Assembly (NCBI GenBank): GCA_035578155.1
Contig: JAPWDM010000008.1
Coordinates: forward strand, 31,343,780 to 31,407,779
DNA from: Brachynemurus nebulosus
Taxonomy: Eukaryota; Arthropoda; Insecta; Neuroptera; Myrmeleontidae
Length of the DNA: 64,000 nt
Direction: 5' to 3'
Part shown: piece by piece, positions 48,254 to 60,664 of the stretch
Layout of the letters: every line of letters begins with the position of its first letter
Position numbering within the stretch: position 1 is the first letter of the stretch
The notes under the pieces: generated by a model
Databases searched by the model: none
Told to the model about the DNA's origin: nothing
What the model saw: only the letters and a program-made list of their open reading frames with translations
Position numbers and translations under genes: made by a program

Positions 48254-48381
48254 AGTCGAATTTTTCCTTGAAAAAATTAGACTTATACAGTCTATACGAC
48301 AAGAACGGTGAGAGGCGAGAGTAGGCTCGCTATCGGTTTTCGGACCCGTAGAAGACGAATATGTAGAAAAAAAAATGTCTG

Positions 48382-48455
<74 letters not shown>

Positions 48456-48782
48456 CCGCCACCTTTTAATTTGCGTAGGGCCCCATTAAGAGATGAAATT
48501 TGGTAAATGGGGCTCATTTTCGAGGCACCTCATACTATCAAAGTTTGGTCAATGCCCTCGTACGAATTGTGTTGGCTTTTTCCCTGTTAACTGCTACCGG
48601 CACAAAACTGAAATTTACTAAGATTCAGCCCCGATCAACCGGACACTCATCATCAGTTTTGAAACCCCCAAAATTACAAATCCCTTGTGGACTTTCAATT
48701 ATATTTCGCTTGTAGACACTCAATACCGAAGATGAAAGGAAAAATTCGACTTCCGTGATGGGGCTCCGCTGCTCCCGGCGTT
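48254..48782 (-). mobile_element. Deleted, inverted copy of the same repeat family
   Basis: It begins with the family's right end (AGTCGAATTTTTCCTTG) after TTTTT and ends with its left end (GCTGCTCCCGGCGTT) before a T-run. Only the (TA)n part (48384-48453) and the two ends remain. The host is a longer copy of the same family. Confidence 0.75.
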
Positions 48783-49006
48783 TTTTTTTTAAATTTTTTA
48801 AAATTACTATTCGCCTACTTGTATTTAGAATAAAAGTAATGCATTTAAAACACATTTAACAATAGCATTCAATTCCGATGTAAAAATGGAAGAAGTGGGG
48901 GGGAAAGTAATGTGGACTCCCTAAAAGGTACTAGCTGGATACTAACTGAATACACGTACAAAATTTTAGCCCTCTAGGTTACCTTAGAGAGTCTCTAGAC
49001 GTGTTA

Positions 49007-49964
49007 CACAGAGAAAAGATTCCAGTAAAAAATACTGAGAATTACGGTAAACGAGTCTTAAGTGACCAGTCCGTAGGAAATTATTAAGCAAAAATATAAA
49101 AAATGCGTTTCAAACATTATTTTTTACGATTCATTTGAAAATTTTTCCTGTACACCCTAAGAATTTTTCCTATACAGCTGCGTAAAATTCGATGGGCTAG
49201 TAAAATTTCATGTGGACACCGGGAAAATTTACTTAATTTTTTGTAAAATTATACTGGACATTGAATAATTTTTACTGAGTCGCTGTGCATTTCATCCCTC
49301 TCACATATCGTTGCATACCAAGCATCACACAGACATGAGAATAAATAAAACAAGCACGCAACCGCACCGAGCATTGTCTAACACGACCAGCACGAGTTAC
49401 AGACCTAGCAACTAAGCAGGATTCTCCGGCCATTGCGTTGTTTCGTTCAGTTGTGCAATAGCAACCATCATGACTGGATGTTTATAAAGTGTTTGTTTGT
49501 TGTGTTTCATGAATTTTTGTTTAGTTTTTATTTTAATTCTTGTATGCTTTTTTATATGTATTGATATGTTAATTGAAATATGTTTTTATACAAATTATTG
49601 TAATGTGCTTATTGTTAAAAATTTTTATCATGTAATATGTCAAATAAAGAATTTATATATTTTTTTCCACAAATAATAAAAAACCACAAAAAATTTTTTC
49701 TATATTAATAATTTGATTTTAATGCTTATCCTTCTATCAATATCCTTTTAAACTATTTTAATTCAATTATTTATTAATAAATAAAAATAAAAACCTTATT
49801 TATAAATAATACGGTAATTTTTACTGAGCTATCGGGTAATTTACAGTTTTTACTATAAATTATCGTACTTTTTGCTTAGCTTGTCACTTATGTCCGCATA
49901 CCAGAGAGTTCAGTAATTTTTTTCCAGAAATTTCAGTAAAAATTACTGTATTTATTTCTCAGTG
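49007..49964. mobile_element. TA-flanked MITE with CAC(A/T)GAGAAA termini
   Basis: The left end CACAGAGAAAAGATTCCAGT and the right end, read inward, CACTGAGAAATAAATACAGT are inverted repeats. TA lies directly outside on both sides. It interrupts a G-rich unit where copy 1 is continuous. The 958-bp interior is non-coding. A Tc1/mariner relationship is suggested by the TA duplication. Confidence 0.75.
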
Positions 49965-50729
49965 TAGAAAACAAGCAAAAAAATTAAGGAAATATTGGCG
50001 TAAAAATCGTGGGGGTAAGGGTTAAAAGTTAAAACCCCCAAAAAACAGAGTCTGGCTATTAGCTTAACCTGTACACAAAATTTCAGCCCTCTAGGTTTAT
50101 TCGGGGAGATTTTGACCCGAACGAAACTGTTAAAAAACAAGAAAAATCATGTTCTTTTGGGTATAAAAATGGTGGCGGTAGGGTCTGAAAGTCGAGACTC
50201 CAAAAAGGTACCCCCTTAATACTAACTCAATCCGAATACAAAATTTCAGCCCTCTAGGTTTATTTGGGTGACCTGTGCGAGTGGTACAAACTTCGAAAAC
50301 GTCGAAAATGCGTGAAATTGTAGCTTAAAAATGAGGGGGGTGGGGGGTAAAATATTAAAACCTCCAAAAAGCACAACTTAGGTACGAACTTTATCAACAC
50401 ACCAAATTTTAACCCTCTACGTTAATTCTGGGGGGCTGGGGGCCTGTTAGATCCAGCGAAAATCGTTTTTCCCCCCTCTACTCCCCCCAAATCATCCTAG
50501 GAAGCTGAATTTTGGATATGTTGCAGATAATTGACCGAAACATTATTTTCAACCGGTTTTATTGCTTTTCCGCCCCCCACCACTCCCTTAAAAGTTGGGT
50601 CGGATCAAAAATTTTCCCAAAATTTGACCCCACTTTGATAGTATGAGGTGCCTCGAAAATGAGCCCCATTTACCAAATGTCATCTCTTAACTTCCATAGG
50701 GGATCCCTACACAAATTAAAAGGTGGGGG

Positions 50730-50840
<111 letters not shown>

Positions 50841-51744
50841 CAGACATTTTTTTTCTACCTATTCGTTTTCTACGGGTCCGAAAACGGATAGCGCCCCTAC
50901 TCTCGCCTCTCACCGTTCTTGTCGTATAGACTGTATAAGTCTAATTTTTTCAAGGAAAAATTCGACTAAAAACTGCTGTTTCATCACAATTGAATAGCCT
51001 CTCTGGCTCTTTCAAAATTTCTATCAGTCCTCTTTTATTTAAATAATCTTCAATTTCTTCAAACCAGTTTTTAATATTTTGCTCGGTTACGGAAGCTCTA
51101 GATTTTGTTAAATTTTGGGAGAATGGCTTGGATAATTCTGGATGCCTCTTGCAAAAAGATAAAAACCGTTTTCGCCCAGGTCGCTCATTAGAAAATCGAT
51201 TTTCCCTTTTTAAGTTTCTAATTAGTAATTGGACACTGTATTGCAATTGATCTTTATCTACAGAAAAGCCAGTTTCACCCAAATGTATTATCCATTTTAC
51301 AATGTTTTCTTCCTCTTCTCTGGTTAAAAATGTGGAGGGACCTTTTTTACACAATATCGGGTACCTTGCTTTTAATTTATCCGACAATGTACTCCGCGGT
51401 ATACCGAATGTTTTGACTACGATAGACATCGGCGTTCCTTTTTTAAGCATTTCAATAGCATCTAGTAAATCTTCTTTACTCTATTTTATGTTGGAATTCA
51501 TGTATGATAAACAAAGGACCAAAAACCGTTACTATAATGTACCAGTATCCGAAATTAATTTAAATTAACTACTATAATTTGTTTGTTAACAAAAATAATG
51601 ACGGTTACTGGTCAGTAGCTTTATTCGATTGTTGTGGAAGTAATTCAAATTTTAAAATTACAGTGTAAAAAGAACAGAAGAAATTGTATCGTTTTTTAAA
51701 ATGCAACTTGTTATACCAATAACCGTCACTATGACGGCTACTGG

Positions 51745-53640
51745 AAAATGCCTTTATTTTATGTACCAGTAACCGTCATCAAAAATAATAAACTTCTGTT
51801 AGGTTATCTTGTCTAAAAACAATTTTTTAACAAAATTTAATTCATTATAAATCAAAAAAATGGAACTAATTACTCGTTGAACCAAAATTATAGCAAGTTG
51901 AAATTAGTGCTTACCTTAGCTAAGACTTAAGGATTTTAATCAATTTACACAAATTTCACAAACACTGGCTTTTAGACGACTAGTTACTGTAGTTAATGTT
52001 CACTGAATGCTGTCATAAATGGACTAACTGTTACTCATATCTTACAGAACAAGACAACAACTATATAATTGCCTAGAATCTTAATATTTACCATTTACCT
52101 TTTTTTTTAATCGATTAAAAATTTAAAAAGGAATAAAAAATTCAAATACTATTTTTTTACCAAATACCGGCGTCACTGTGAAAAGTTGAAATTAATGAAA
52201 GTAATAGGTAAGATATTTACATGTGTAAATTTTGTATTTGTAGTATTCCCTAAGCACAATTAATATATAAAAAAAAATTAAATTATAATATTTTTTTAGA
52301 CCTCAGAGAAAAAACTATTGACAAATATGATATTTTAGAATGAATACGTAGACTAAAATCAAACATTTATAAGAATACTTGTCAAATTATTTATTTTTAT
52401 CAATTTTTAGCATTAAAGCAGCACTTAAAAAAATATGTATTTTTACAATAAAAAATATGGTAATTTTTTACAATACATGTCTTGAAAATTACAATGTGTT
52501 AGTAAATTTAAATAATTTAACTGTAAAAGTTAAAATTTATGTAAAAATAAATTTTTCCTGTAATTTAAAATCCTTTGATACTAAAATTACATATAAAAAT
52601 GGTATTTGACATGCTAAAATAGTAAAATCACATTTCGAAACGAAAATTTACTGTATAATGAATGTAAATTACCAGTCTTAAATGTAAATTACCGGTATCA
52701 CGTGACTGATTCTGCGCAATTTACGGCGTCAGTTGAATTGGCTTGTTCATGTATGCAATTTTTTTTTATTATGTATATTCAAGGTTAATTTCATTCAATG
52801 TGGCTTTATAATGTGTTAAACTATTTTAAAAAATTGAAATTTTTTTGTAAAAAAGTGTTTAAGTGTTTTGATGAGTTCAGAAATTCAGTACTATAAAGGG
52901 AAATATCCAAAAATTATCCTTATTGGAAATTCAATATTTCGAAGTTATTAATCGCGTTATTAAACATAAAGTGTCAATTAAAACAAGATTTCGAAGCAAT
53001 TTAATCAAGTTTTTAAACATAAAGTGTTGAACATACTCGGATTCGGAAGAAGTGGCGTAACAGTGGCGAACCAAGCAGAATTTTACGAACAATTAAAATT
53101 AAACCTTTTAAAGTTAAATAAAAAAATTAAAGACTTTGAATATGAAAAAGTTGGGAAAAATCATCTGATATTGAAAAATTAAAATTCAAAGTGAATAAAC
53201 AAAAGTAAAAAATACAACAAAGAAAATTTAAACTAAAAATTTAAACAAACGCAATTACAACAATTAAATAAACAAAATTAAAACTGAAATTTTTTGCCAA
53301 AATTAATGTAAACAACAAATCTACAAAAAATGTATGAAAAAAGGAACATTCAAACAAAGACATCGTGATACATCGTGGAGCAGCAGTATCCAGAAAAGCC
53401 TTCCATATGCATCAACATCAGAAGCAGTTGCAGTTGTAGGAGAAATCAAGGAGTGCCCGTACCAAATCCAGAAGTATGAACAAAAAACACAAAAATGATC
53501 CCAAGAAGCCGCATCATGCAATAAATAGGTAAAATAATTAAATAATTATAATGAAAAATTTTGTAAACGAAGGTATTATTTCTTAAGTTCAATTAAATTT
53601 GATTTCATTAATGATCAGTTAACAATATTTGTAGTTCAAA
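51745..53640. other. AT-rich, no gene supported
   Basis: Contains one more CCAGTAACCGTCATC word at about 51766-51781, probably from the pogo-like element. An A-rich stretch at 52860-53330 may be the leader of a retroelement whose gag-like remnant follows. Confidence 0.35.
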
Positions 53641-53669
53641 TATTCGAATCCAATAAGTTCGAATCCAAA

Positions 53670-54263
53670 TTGTAATAGATTTCAGGAATTAGAAAATTTT
53701 TTAATTGATACATTTTATAGTAAAAGAAATGACGATAGAATTAGATCTGAGATTTTAAAGGACCCCGCACAAATCTTATGGAAATTTGGTCCCGGTTAAT
53801 TTTTTCGAAACTTTGAGAAATAGTAGTTCTTTAATAATAGACACCGGCAATCGATTCTACTTTTCTGCAAGTTTTTTGCCGACACCATATGATAAGTCAT
53901 CCATTTTATGTTGCAAAATATGTATATTTAACTACATTTATCTCAAAATCTATCCATTATTAAGCTTTGCGCCTATGGAGACTTTTGTTCTACAGGTCAA
54001 GAACTATTATTTCCCAAAGTTTCGAAGAAATTAACCGGGACCAAATTTCCATAAGATTTGTGCGGGGTCCTTTCAATCGTAGATCCCAAGATCCTGAAAC
54101 ATCTATAGAATATCTTTGTAAAACATTTGAAGCCGCAAGTAATTTGAGAGATCCACCATCAGAAAAATTTTTAATACAATATACATATATTTACCCAATT
54201 ACAAGATTATTATCACATATTTTAGCATGTAATTGCGAAAATTTGATAGAAGCATGGCATTAA
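53670..54263 (+). pseudogene. Retrotransposon gag-like fragment split by a MITE
   Basis: Before the MITE the frame reads RFQELENFLIDTFYSKRNDD; after it, RSQDPETSIEYLCKTFEAAS and on to ILACNCENLIEAWH-stop. The pattern of a short helix, an R-Q-x-x-E-T-S-like centre and an LxxP-containing helix resembles capsid regions of LTR retrotransposon gag proteins. No protease, reverse transcriptase or LTRs were found. Identification rests on pattern only. Confidence 0.4.
53757..54073. mobile_element. Foldback MITE with AAAGGACCCC termini
   Basis: Inverted arms of about 75 bp: AAAGGACCCCGCACAAATCT at the left recurs inverted at the right, followed inward by AAATTTGGTCCCGGTTAATT. The loop region is unique. 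It interrupts the gag-like frame. Confidence 0.8.
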
Positions 54264-55133
54264 AACTTTTAGATGATATTAAAAACAGTCAAATAAGAAA
54301 TAATTTTACAAGACAAGAAACAGTTTTCATAGAAATTATATAAATAAAACAAGAAACAGCTTTCATAATTCAAACAGAAATATTTTTGCTAGTAATATAT
54401 ACTTACATATTCACTGCAATTAACTAACAATTTTAGAGAAAATATAGTAATAGAAATTTGAATTTTATGACAATATGACAATGTTTTTTGGAAGGCGGCA
54501 TCGTACGAGACGTATGAGACAGTGATCAAAGTTTAGAAAAAATAATAAAACAAGAAAATTGTTTTTCCATTTAAATTTTTTTTTACGTACTGAATTTTGT
54601 TTAAGAAATCATTTCTGAAAATGAATCTATGTTAGAGAAAGATACTTTTAAACTTATATTTTAAAATGAAAAAAATTTGTTTAGAAATTTAACTTGTTTT
54701 TATACAAAGTAAAAAAATGTTTAAATCCTCATAAAGATTATTTTTATTTTAATCGTCAAATAAAGAAAATATATGTAGACGCTATAATTAAAATTGTTTA
54801 TTTTGACAAAGAAATACATACATATATGCATAGGATGTGTGTATATGTGAGTGTATTTTTACTTGTATTCAATGGAATATATTATGGGAACTTTATGATG
54901 ATAACAAAAGTACCGCAAATGAGCAAATGACTAATAAAATACTAAAGATGAATTGGGCGCCTGTTTGATTTCGTGGGAAACACAAAAAATTGCATATATA
55001 TTATATGCGTGTATATGAGAAAGAGGAAATTTTTTTTTAAATTTGTAATAGAGGCTACACTTTGTTTTAAAATCTGCTTCCTTTCAACTCTATTAAGTAT
55101 TAATTATGTATACAAATATTTTGAATTTGATCA
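54264..55133. other. AT-rich, no gene
   Basis: Short open frames only, none with a domain signature. Confidence 0.4.
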
Positions 55134-55360
55134 GTAGCGGATTTACCAGCAGGATGAGCAGGCTGGAGCCTAGGGGGACAGATTTTAAGGGCGGCAAATT
55201 TGGGCAAAAAGGGCGGGAAAATGTGTAGAATTTAAGTTTTTTTTTTTTGCTCATCAAAGAAGGGCGGCAAATTGTAGGGGCGGCCAAAAGTAGAATTGAA
55301 AGTTTTTTTTTTTGCTCGTCGTTTACGTTTTTAAGAAGGGCGCCAAATTTTTGAGGGCGT
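55134..55360 (-). repeat. Degraded retroelement-like fragment
   Basis: AGTAGCGGATTTACCAGC is followed by GGGCGGCAAATTT-type words repeated three times at about 60-80 bp spacing. Similar wording (GGGCCGGACTTACCCTGAGT) occurs at 63054. Such sequences are common retroelement debris in insects; class uncertain. Confidence 0.35.
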
Positions 55361-55493
55361 ATCTATTTGAAAGTATTTATTATTTAAATATTTTGTATTA
55401 TATTAACATTTACATTATATTACAGTAAGTACATTATATTATATTTTATTACATATAGGAAATGTAAAGTGTACATCAATTTATATAGTATGA

Positions 55494-55805
55494 TGTAAAA
55501 TTACATATGGGTTGTACTATCAGAAAACATTTGTAATGTAATTTTACATATTTTAGGTAATTAATTTACATACATTAGTGTAAAAATACATACGAAATGT
55601 AATTTGAAAAAACATTCATGATGTAATTTTACATATTTCTGGTAATGGATTTACAAAGGCTGATGTAAAATTAAATGTGAAATGTAATCTATAAAACATT
55701 CACAATGTAATTTTACACGTCGTATGTAATTAATTTACAGTGAGTGGTGTAAAATTACATCCGAAATGTAATGTAAAACATTCTACAATGTAATTATACA
55801 TAGAA
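55494..55805. repeat. 85-bp minisatellite, about 3.6 units
   Basis: Units starting TGTAAAATTACAT or a variant at 55494, 55579, 55664 and 55748. Each carries an inverted partner ATGTAATTTTACA about 40 bases later, so each unit can fold into a hairpin. Confidence 0.75.
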
Positions 55806-55936
55806 AAATGTTCTGAACATTTTGATATGTAATTTTACAATATTTAATGTTGGTAATTAAATGCCAACATTAAATGTTGTAAAATTTTTTAAGTTAGTGC
55901 AAATTAAAAATTCCAAAGTGATTGAAAAAATTATCC

Positions 55937-56008
55937 GGATCGGCCGGGAATCGAACCCAGGATTTCCTGGGAACTAGCCAGGCGTGCTAACCACTACACC
56001 AACGATCC
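55937..56008 (-). tRNA. tRNA-Thr(AGT)-like sequence, copy 1
   Basis: A 72-base cloverleaf can be drawn: acceptor GGATCGT with CCGATCC (6 of 7 pairs), D stem GTGT/GCAC, anticodon stem CCTGG/CCAGG around CTAGTTC (anticodon AGT), T stem CTGGG/CCCGG. Box A and box B are intact, and a T6 terminator follows about 7 bases after the end. The anticodon arm, variable loop and T arm resemble metazoan tRNA-Thr. Position 37 is U instead of the usual A, which questions function. Confidence 0.6.
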
Positions 56009-56348
56009 TATATGCTCGACAGGCGTCCGAGCCGGACCCCCATTCAATCACCTATGTGTATTAGTACTCTCTCTGATTCGAGAAACAGTTACAATTTTAA
56101 TTTCAAACATTATCGAGTACTTGTGAGACATTACTACGTATGACAAACTTTTGTTTGCATTTCAACACACGCAGTATTGATATGTTCACTTATCGTTTAG
56201 TTAAACTGAAACTTTAAGCACTCGACTGCCTTGGTTCACATGACCAAAAACCACATATGTAAATTAAAAATCACAAAGTGAGGGAGAGAGTACTAATACA
56301 CATAGGTGATTGAATGGGTGTCTGGCTCGGACGCCTGTCGAGCATATA

Positions 56349-56420
56349 GGATCGTTGGTGTAGTGGTTAGCACGCCTGGCTAGTTACCAGGAGATCCTGG
56401 GTTCCATTCCCGGCCGATCC
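56349..56420 (+). tRNA. tRNA-Thr(AGT)-like sequence, copy 2
   Basis: Same fold as copy 1. The loop is CTAGTTA, and the T loop reads TTCCATT, so box B has lost its conserved G (GGGTTCCATT). A T6 run follows within about 10 bases. Probably a damaged copy. Confidence 0.5.
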
Positions 56421-56708
56421 GCACAATTTTTTCAATCACTTTTTGATTTTTTATTTACATATGTGGTTTTTGGTCATGTTAACCAAGGCAGTCGAGTGCT
56501 TAAAGTTTCAGTTTAACTGAACAATAAGTGAACATATCAATGCTGCGTGTGTTGAAATGCAAACAAAAGTTCGTCATAAGTAGTAATGTCTCACAAGCAC
56601 TCGATAATATTTGAAATTAAAATTGTAACTGTTTCTCAAATCAGAGAGAGTACTAATACACATAGGTGATTGAATCTGTGTCCGGCTCGGACGCCTGTCG
56701 AGCATATA

Positions 56709-56780
56709 GGATCGTTGGTGTAGTGGTTAGCACGCCTGGCTAGTTCCCAGGAGATGCTGGGTTCGATTCCCGGCCGAGCC
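56709..56780 (+). tRNA. tRNA-Thr(AGT)-like sequence, copy 3
   Basis: Exactly 360 bases downstream of copy 2 in the same orientation. Box B is intact (GGGTTCGATTCCCGG), but the acceptor 3' strand is CCGAGCC, adding a mismatch, and the variable loop is AGATG. A T6 terminator follows. Confidence 0.55.
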
Positions 56781-56995
56781 GGATAATTTTTTCAATCACT
56801 TTGTGATTTTTAATTTACATATGTGGTTTTTGGTCATGTTAACCAAGGCAGTCGAGTGCTTAAAGTTTCAATTTAACTGAACGATAAGTGAACATATCAA
56901 TACTGCGTGCGTTGAAATGCAAACAAAAGTTTGTCATACGTAGTAATGTCTCACAAGCACTCGGTAATATTTGAAAGTAAAACAGTGAGTGGTTT

Positions 56996-57406
56996 AATCA
57001 AAAAATAGTATTTGAATTTTATATTTTAATTTAAATTCTGCATCGATTAAAAAAAAAAAACAGCCACTAGAACACTCGTGATCACTTTTTCAATTTCTAA
57101 GCATATTTTTAAGGGTAAGTTTCTAGCCTAAATTATTCTAAGCATAATTTTATGATAATATTTAATTTAAAAAATTCTTTGATAACTTGAAAAATTGGTT
57201 TATTTTCAATGATTTTTATTTTCCTAGTATGTAATTATTACTTTGAACACTATTTTTGTTCCAAATTTTCAACCAGTCAGTGAGTGCCCAAAATTATGAT
57301 TTTTGGACAATGCAATTTTTGAAACTATTCCGTAACTAAACTAAACGTATGAAATTTGGAATACTTCGCTTCTTTTAAGCGATTATCACTATAAGGGCTA
57401 ATTTGT
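56996..57406. other. AT-rich, no gene
   Basis: Nothing recognised before the LINE fragment. Confidence 0.4.
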
Positions 57407-57967
57407 TAGGGGCGTCAGAGCGTCTACAAGTGTTAGGAATATCATTGCTAACTCTAAAATTGGCACGTGGGATGGGAGGATAATGTTATATAAATCCATG
57501 GTAACTTCAGTAGTCCTATACGGGGCAGAAATTTGGGCTCTCCGTAATTATGATACTGTGGAGAAAGTGCAAACAAACTTTTTTAAAGGCTTATTCATTT
57601 GGCCTTTGCGTACTCCTGGTTACATCGTCAGAATTGAAACTGGTCTCAGTAAACTAAAAAGAGATATATATATTTGAGGGCTTATAGATGGTGGCTTAAA
57701 GTGTTGCAAATGAAAGAAGATCGATTGACTAAAATAGCGTATAACAGTTTATTAGAATTTGATTCTAATCCTGAAGCTTCTGAACTGCGATATAACTCGT
57801 GTACATTAATTAAAAAGCTTTTTGAAATTACTGGGTATTCTGATATTTGGATACAACAAGATTTTAATGTAGCCAAAAATAACTTACATAAAGTTATACA
57901 AAGTTTGGAGAATATTTTGATTAAAGAGGACTGGGAGCATGTTTGCACTTCCTCTCACAGTATATAA
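57407..57967 (+). pseudogene. LINE reverse transcriptase C-terminal fragment
   Basis: The frame reads RNIIANSKIGTWDGRIMLYK, then SVVLYGAEIWALRNYD and LRTPGYIVRIETGLSK, which is typical of the region just after the reverse transcriptase in non-LTR retrotransposons. At about 57670, inside an AT run, the frame shifts by one and continues with RAYRWWLKVLQMKEDRLTKI to about 57967. The catalytic core lies upstream and is missing. It is an old, inactive copy, unrelated to the R4/Dong-like element. Confidence 0.75.
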
Positions 57968-59814
57968 TTATACTGTATTTCAGTTACAATTGATCATCAA
58001 GTGATCTTATATTCGACACAAATCAATCTTCCATTCTTTTCTAAAAACAAACTGCAGATTTAAAATGTACGTAATTGAAATAATGAAAGAGATAAAGCTA
58101 AGAAGGAATGTCCCAAGGTATTTGTATAGGAGACGTCCGGAGACGTCAAAAACGTTTGCCGATTCTTATGTCTACGTTTTACACATTTAAAATTGTGTTG
58201 CCAATTTTCAGCTTTTTAAAAAAGATCGATTTTTTTATTTATACCTCTTCTTATTAAAATTAAAAAGCAAATTACATTACATTAAAAAATAAATGACTTT
58301 GTTAATTGTAACTTTAAAATTTATTTAACTGTATCGTTTTTTATTCGAACCTTTTTCTTCGTTTCGTTAAATTTGGCAACAATCAAATAATTCAAAGAGA
58401 TTATTTACATTGTATCATTTAATTGTTTAAAAATTTACGAAAGAATGGCCGGCAAAAGTGTCTTTATTTTTAAAATTCGTGTTATGTTTTTATTTATATT
58501 TTTTAAAACTTACAATGTTACATTAAAATTGTCAAATAAGTAATCTATTCATTAATTAATATTGTGTTTATTTCTTACTGTTAAGATTATTAAAAATTTT
58601 AGTAAATTGTGTATTCGTATTTTGATTTTGTACGTTTGTGGTAAAATTTTGTGTGTTTTTCGAACTGATTAATAAACATTTTGTGTTCCAGTGAATTTTT
58701 TTTTAGTTTTGTAACACAATCCTGTATAATTATTAATGATTAATAAAAAATTATGTTTTGAATTATTTCATATTGGTTTGTTTTAGTAACATAACCTCAT
58801 ATTACATAGTAAATTTTGTATTACTTTATTTAAAATAAAGTTAAAATAAAAAATATGTTTTGTTTTATTTAATTCTTAATATAATTTGTCGAATATAAGT
58901 TTTATATTAATTTATTGAGAAAGTACGTAGGGTTCTACTAATTATTAACCATATTCTTGGTTTGTACAGTTCTTATATTAGAAAATCGTTAACGTTTTAT
59001 CATATAACTTAACAACTATGTCTAAAACCTATACTTGTATTTTATAATTACAGTTTTTTTTTGTTGAAAATTCACCTTATTTTACTAATTTTGAATTTTA
59101 TCTGTGAATTAAGATTACTGTTATGACTGACTGTTAAAATCACTCTTAACAAATGCATATGTATTATTACATTTTTATGTTTAAAGTTTTAAGTATTTTA
59201 AAACCGTAGGTTTCCAAAAATAATTCAAAATTAAAATGAACTCAGTAGTGATAAGAAAAAGATGCTATAAAAATATTATTTTTTTATTGTTTATAGACGT
59301 AAAAGGTAAAAAAAATCACATCAGACGGCAACTACATCATCTACATAGCCAAAATGGCCAAAAACATAAAAATGCTAAGAAGATTATGACTTTAATTAAG
59401 CTTTTTATTTCAGAAAAAACTATATCCCTCTAATTTTAAATAACTATATTTAGTATATTTGAATGTAAAGAAATACATTTTGACTCAATAAGTTTTATGA
59501 TTAATTTTATTAATTTAAATAGGTATGTATAATTTTTTTAAATTTTGAATTGTCCGCTTGTCAAATTCTATTTTCTAATTGGTTATTGTAAAACAATAAC
59601 ATTATCAGAAACATTTTTAGTATATTTTATCCATAGAAATTATGCTATTACCTAAGACAAACGTTTTCTTAAAGTTGTAGCACTGGAATTCCTTAAATTC
59701 CTAAGTAATGAGTCATGCTTAAATTTAACTGAAAGCGCCTATATATTTCAATTAAATTGGATACAAAATCAGAAGAATATTTAAAATATAATGTTAATTT
59801 CACAAAAATTGGAG
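57968..59814. other. AT-rich stretch between LINE fragments
   Basis: No gene is supported over 1.8 kb. Since LINE sequence lies on both sides, this may contain an inserted element or a strongly decayed LINE interior. Confidence 0.4.
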
Positions 59815-59826
59815 TTATAAGTCAAT

Positions 59827-60099
59827 AGGGTTGCATGTAATGAACAGATAATAATTTATGACTCTGAAAATAAATATTTTATAAATACTACTGAAATATG
59901 CAAATGTTGTGGATCTAATGCTAAAGAATCTTTTGAACACATCTTCTATGAATGTGCTATATATGATGAAATTAGACAGGCACACCATATTAATTTGGAA
60001 TATTTCTATCAGTTTTTGAATATTCAGAGTGTAAGTACGCTGAATGCTGTGTACAAGTATATTATGGCTTGTCTGAAAAAACGAGAAGAAATTGTTTAG
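59827..60099 (+). pseudogene. LINE 3'-terminal zinc-knuckle fragment
   Basis: The frame contains CKCCGSNAKESFEHIFYEC, a CX2CX9HX4C knuckle, then AIYDEIRQAHHI and a TAG stop. Such knuckles lie near the C-terminus of many LINE reverse transcriptase proteins. Same strand as the fragment at 57407, so probably the end of the same element. Confidence 0.6.
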
Positions 60100-60443
60100 T
60101 AAATAATGAATTTCGACAGACTCACTAAGTTAAATTAATTTACTTAGGTTAATTTACTTATAACGGTCTTTAATTGCTTATCATTACATTTTTAAACGTT
60201 AAGTACAATTACATTATTTGTTTGATGAATGTGGTTAAATATAGTTCGTGTAACATTCCTGCCTGAATATTGCTAGTCGCATTTTTTGTTATTACTATAA
60301 ATGTTATAATATATATGTATTTGTTATTATGAGGACAAAATGTACCAACCCCCTTACTGTAATGTATATACATTGAAAGTAAGAATAAATTATACAAATA
60401 ATATAAGAGCTAGTAAGCATTGCCACTAAAAGGTATAAAATAA

Positions 60444-60664
60444 AAGCTTTTTTAAAAAACCGACTTCAAAAATTAAAGAATAATTGATAGCAAGAATTTT
60501 GAAGTCAGGCCGGGCGCGCAGTATAAAAAAAATAGATCTTGAACAATTTATGAATTTTTACAAGAACATCGGATCGCAATTTTTTATACGACACCCCACC
60601 TGACTTCAAAATGTTTGCTATTACTTATTTTTTAATTTTTCAAGTCGGTTTTTTAAAAAAGCTT
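60444..60664. mobile_element. Palindromic MITE with AAGCTTTTTTAAAAAACC arms
   Basis: Outer arms AAGCTTTTTTAAAAAACCGA and their inverse; inner arms TGAAGTCAGG and inverse, and TAGCAA/TTGCTA. The body is 221 bp and non-coding. Confidence 0.7.

Larger units (their letters stand above)
55915..56995. repeat. 360-bp unit carrying the tRNA-like genes, three copies
   Basis: Units at about 55915-56280 (minus), 56285-56640 (plus) and 56643-56995 (plus) share AGAGAGTACTAATACACATA, the tRNA, then ATATGTGGTTTTTGGTCATG and AACCAAGGCAGTCGAGTGCT. Copies 1 and 2 form an inverted pair and 2 and 3 a tandem pair. Flanks are conserved as well as the tRNA, so the whole unit was amplified. Confidence 0.8.

Noticed and set aside
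55494..56995. CRISPR-like array of repeats and spacers
   Set aside because: Eukaryotic minisatellite and 360-bp duplicated units; no short regular repeats with unique spacers.
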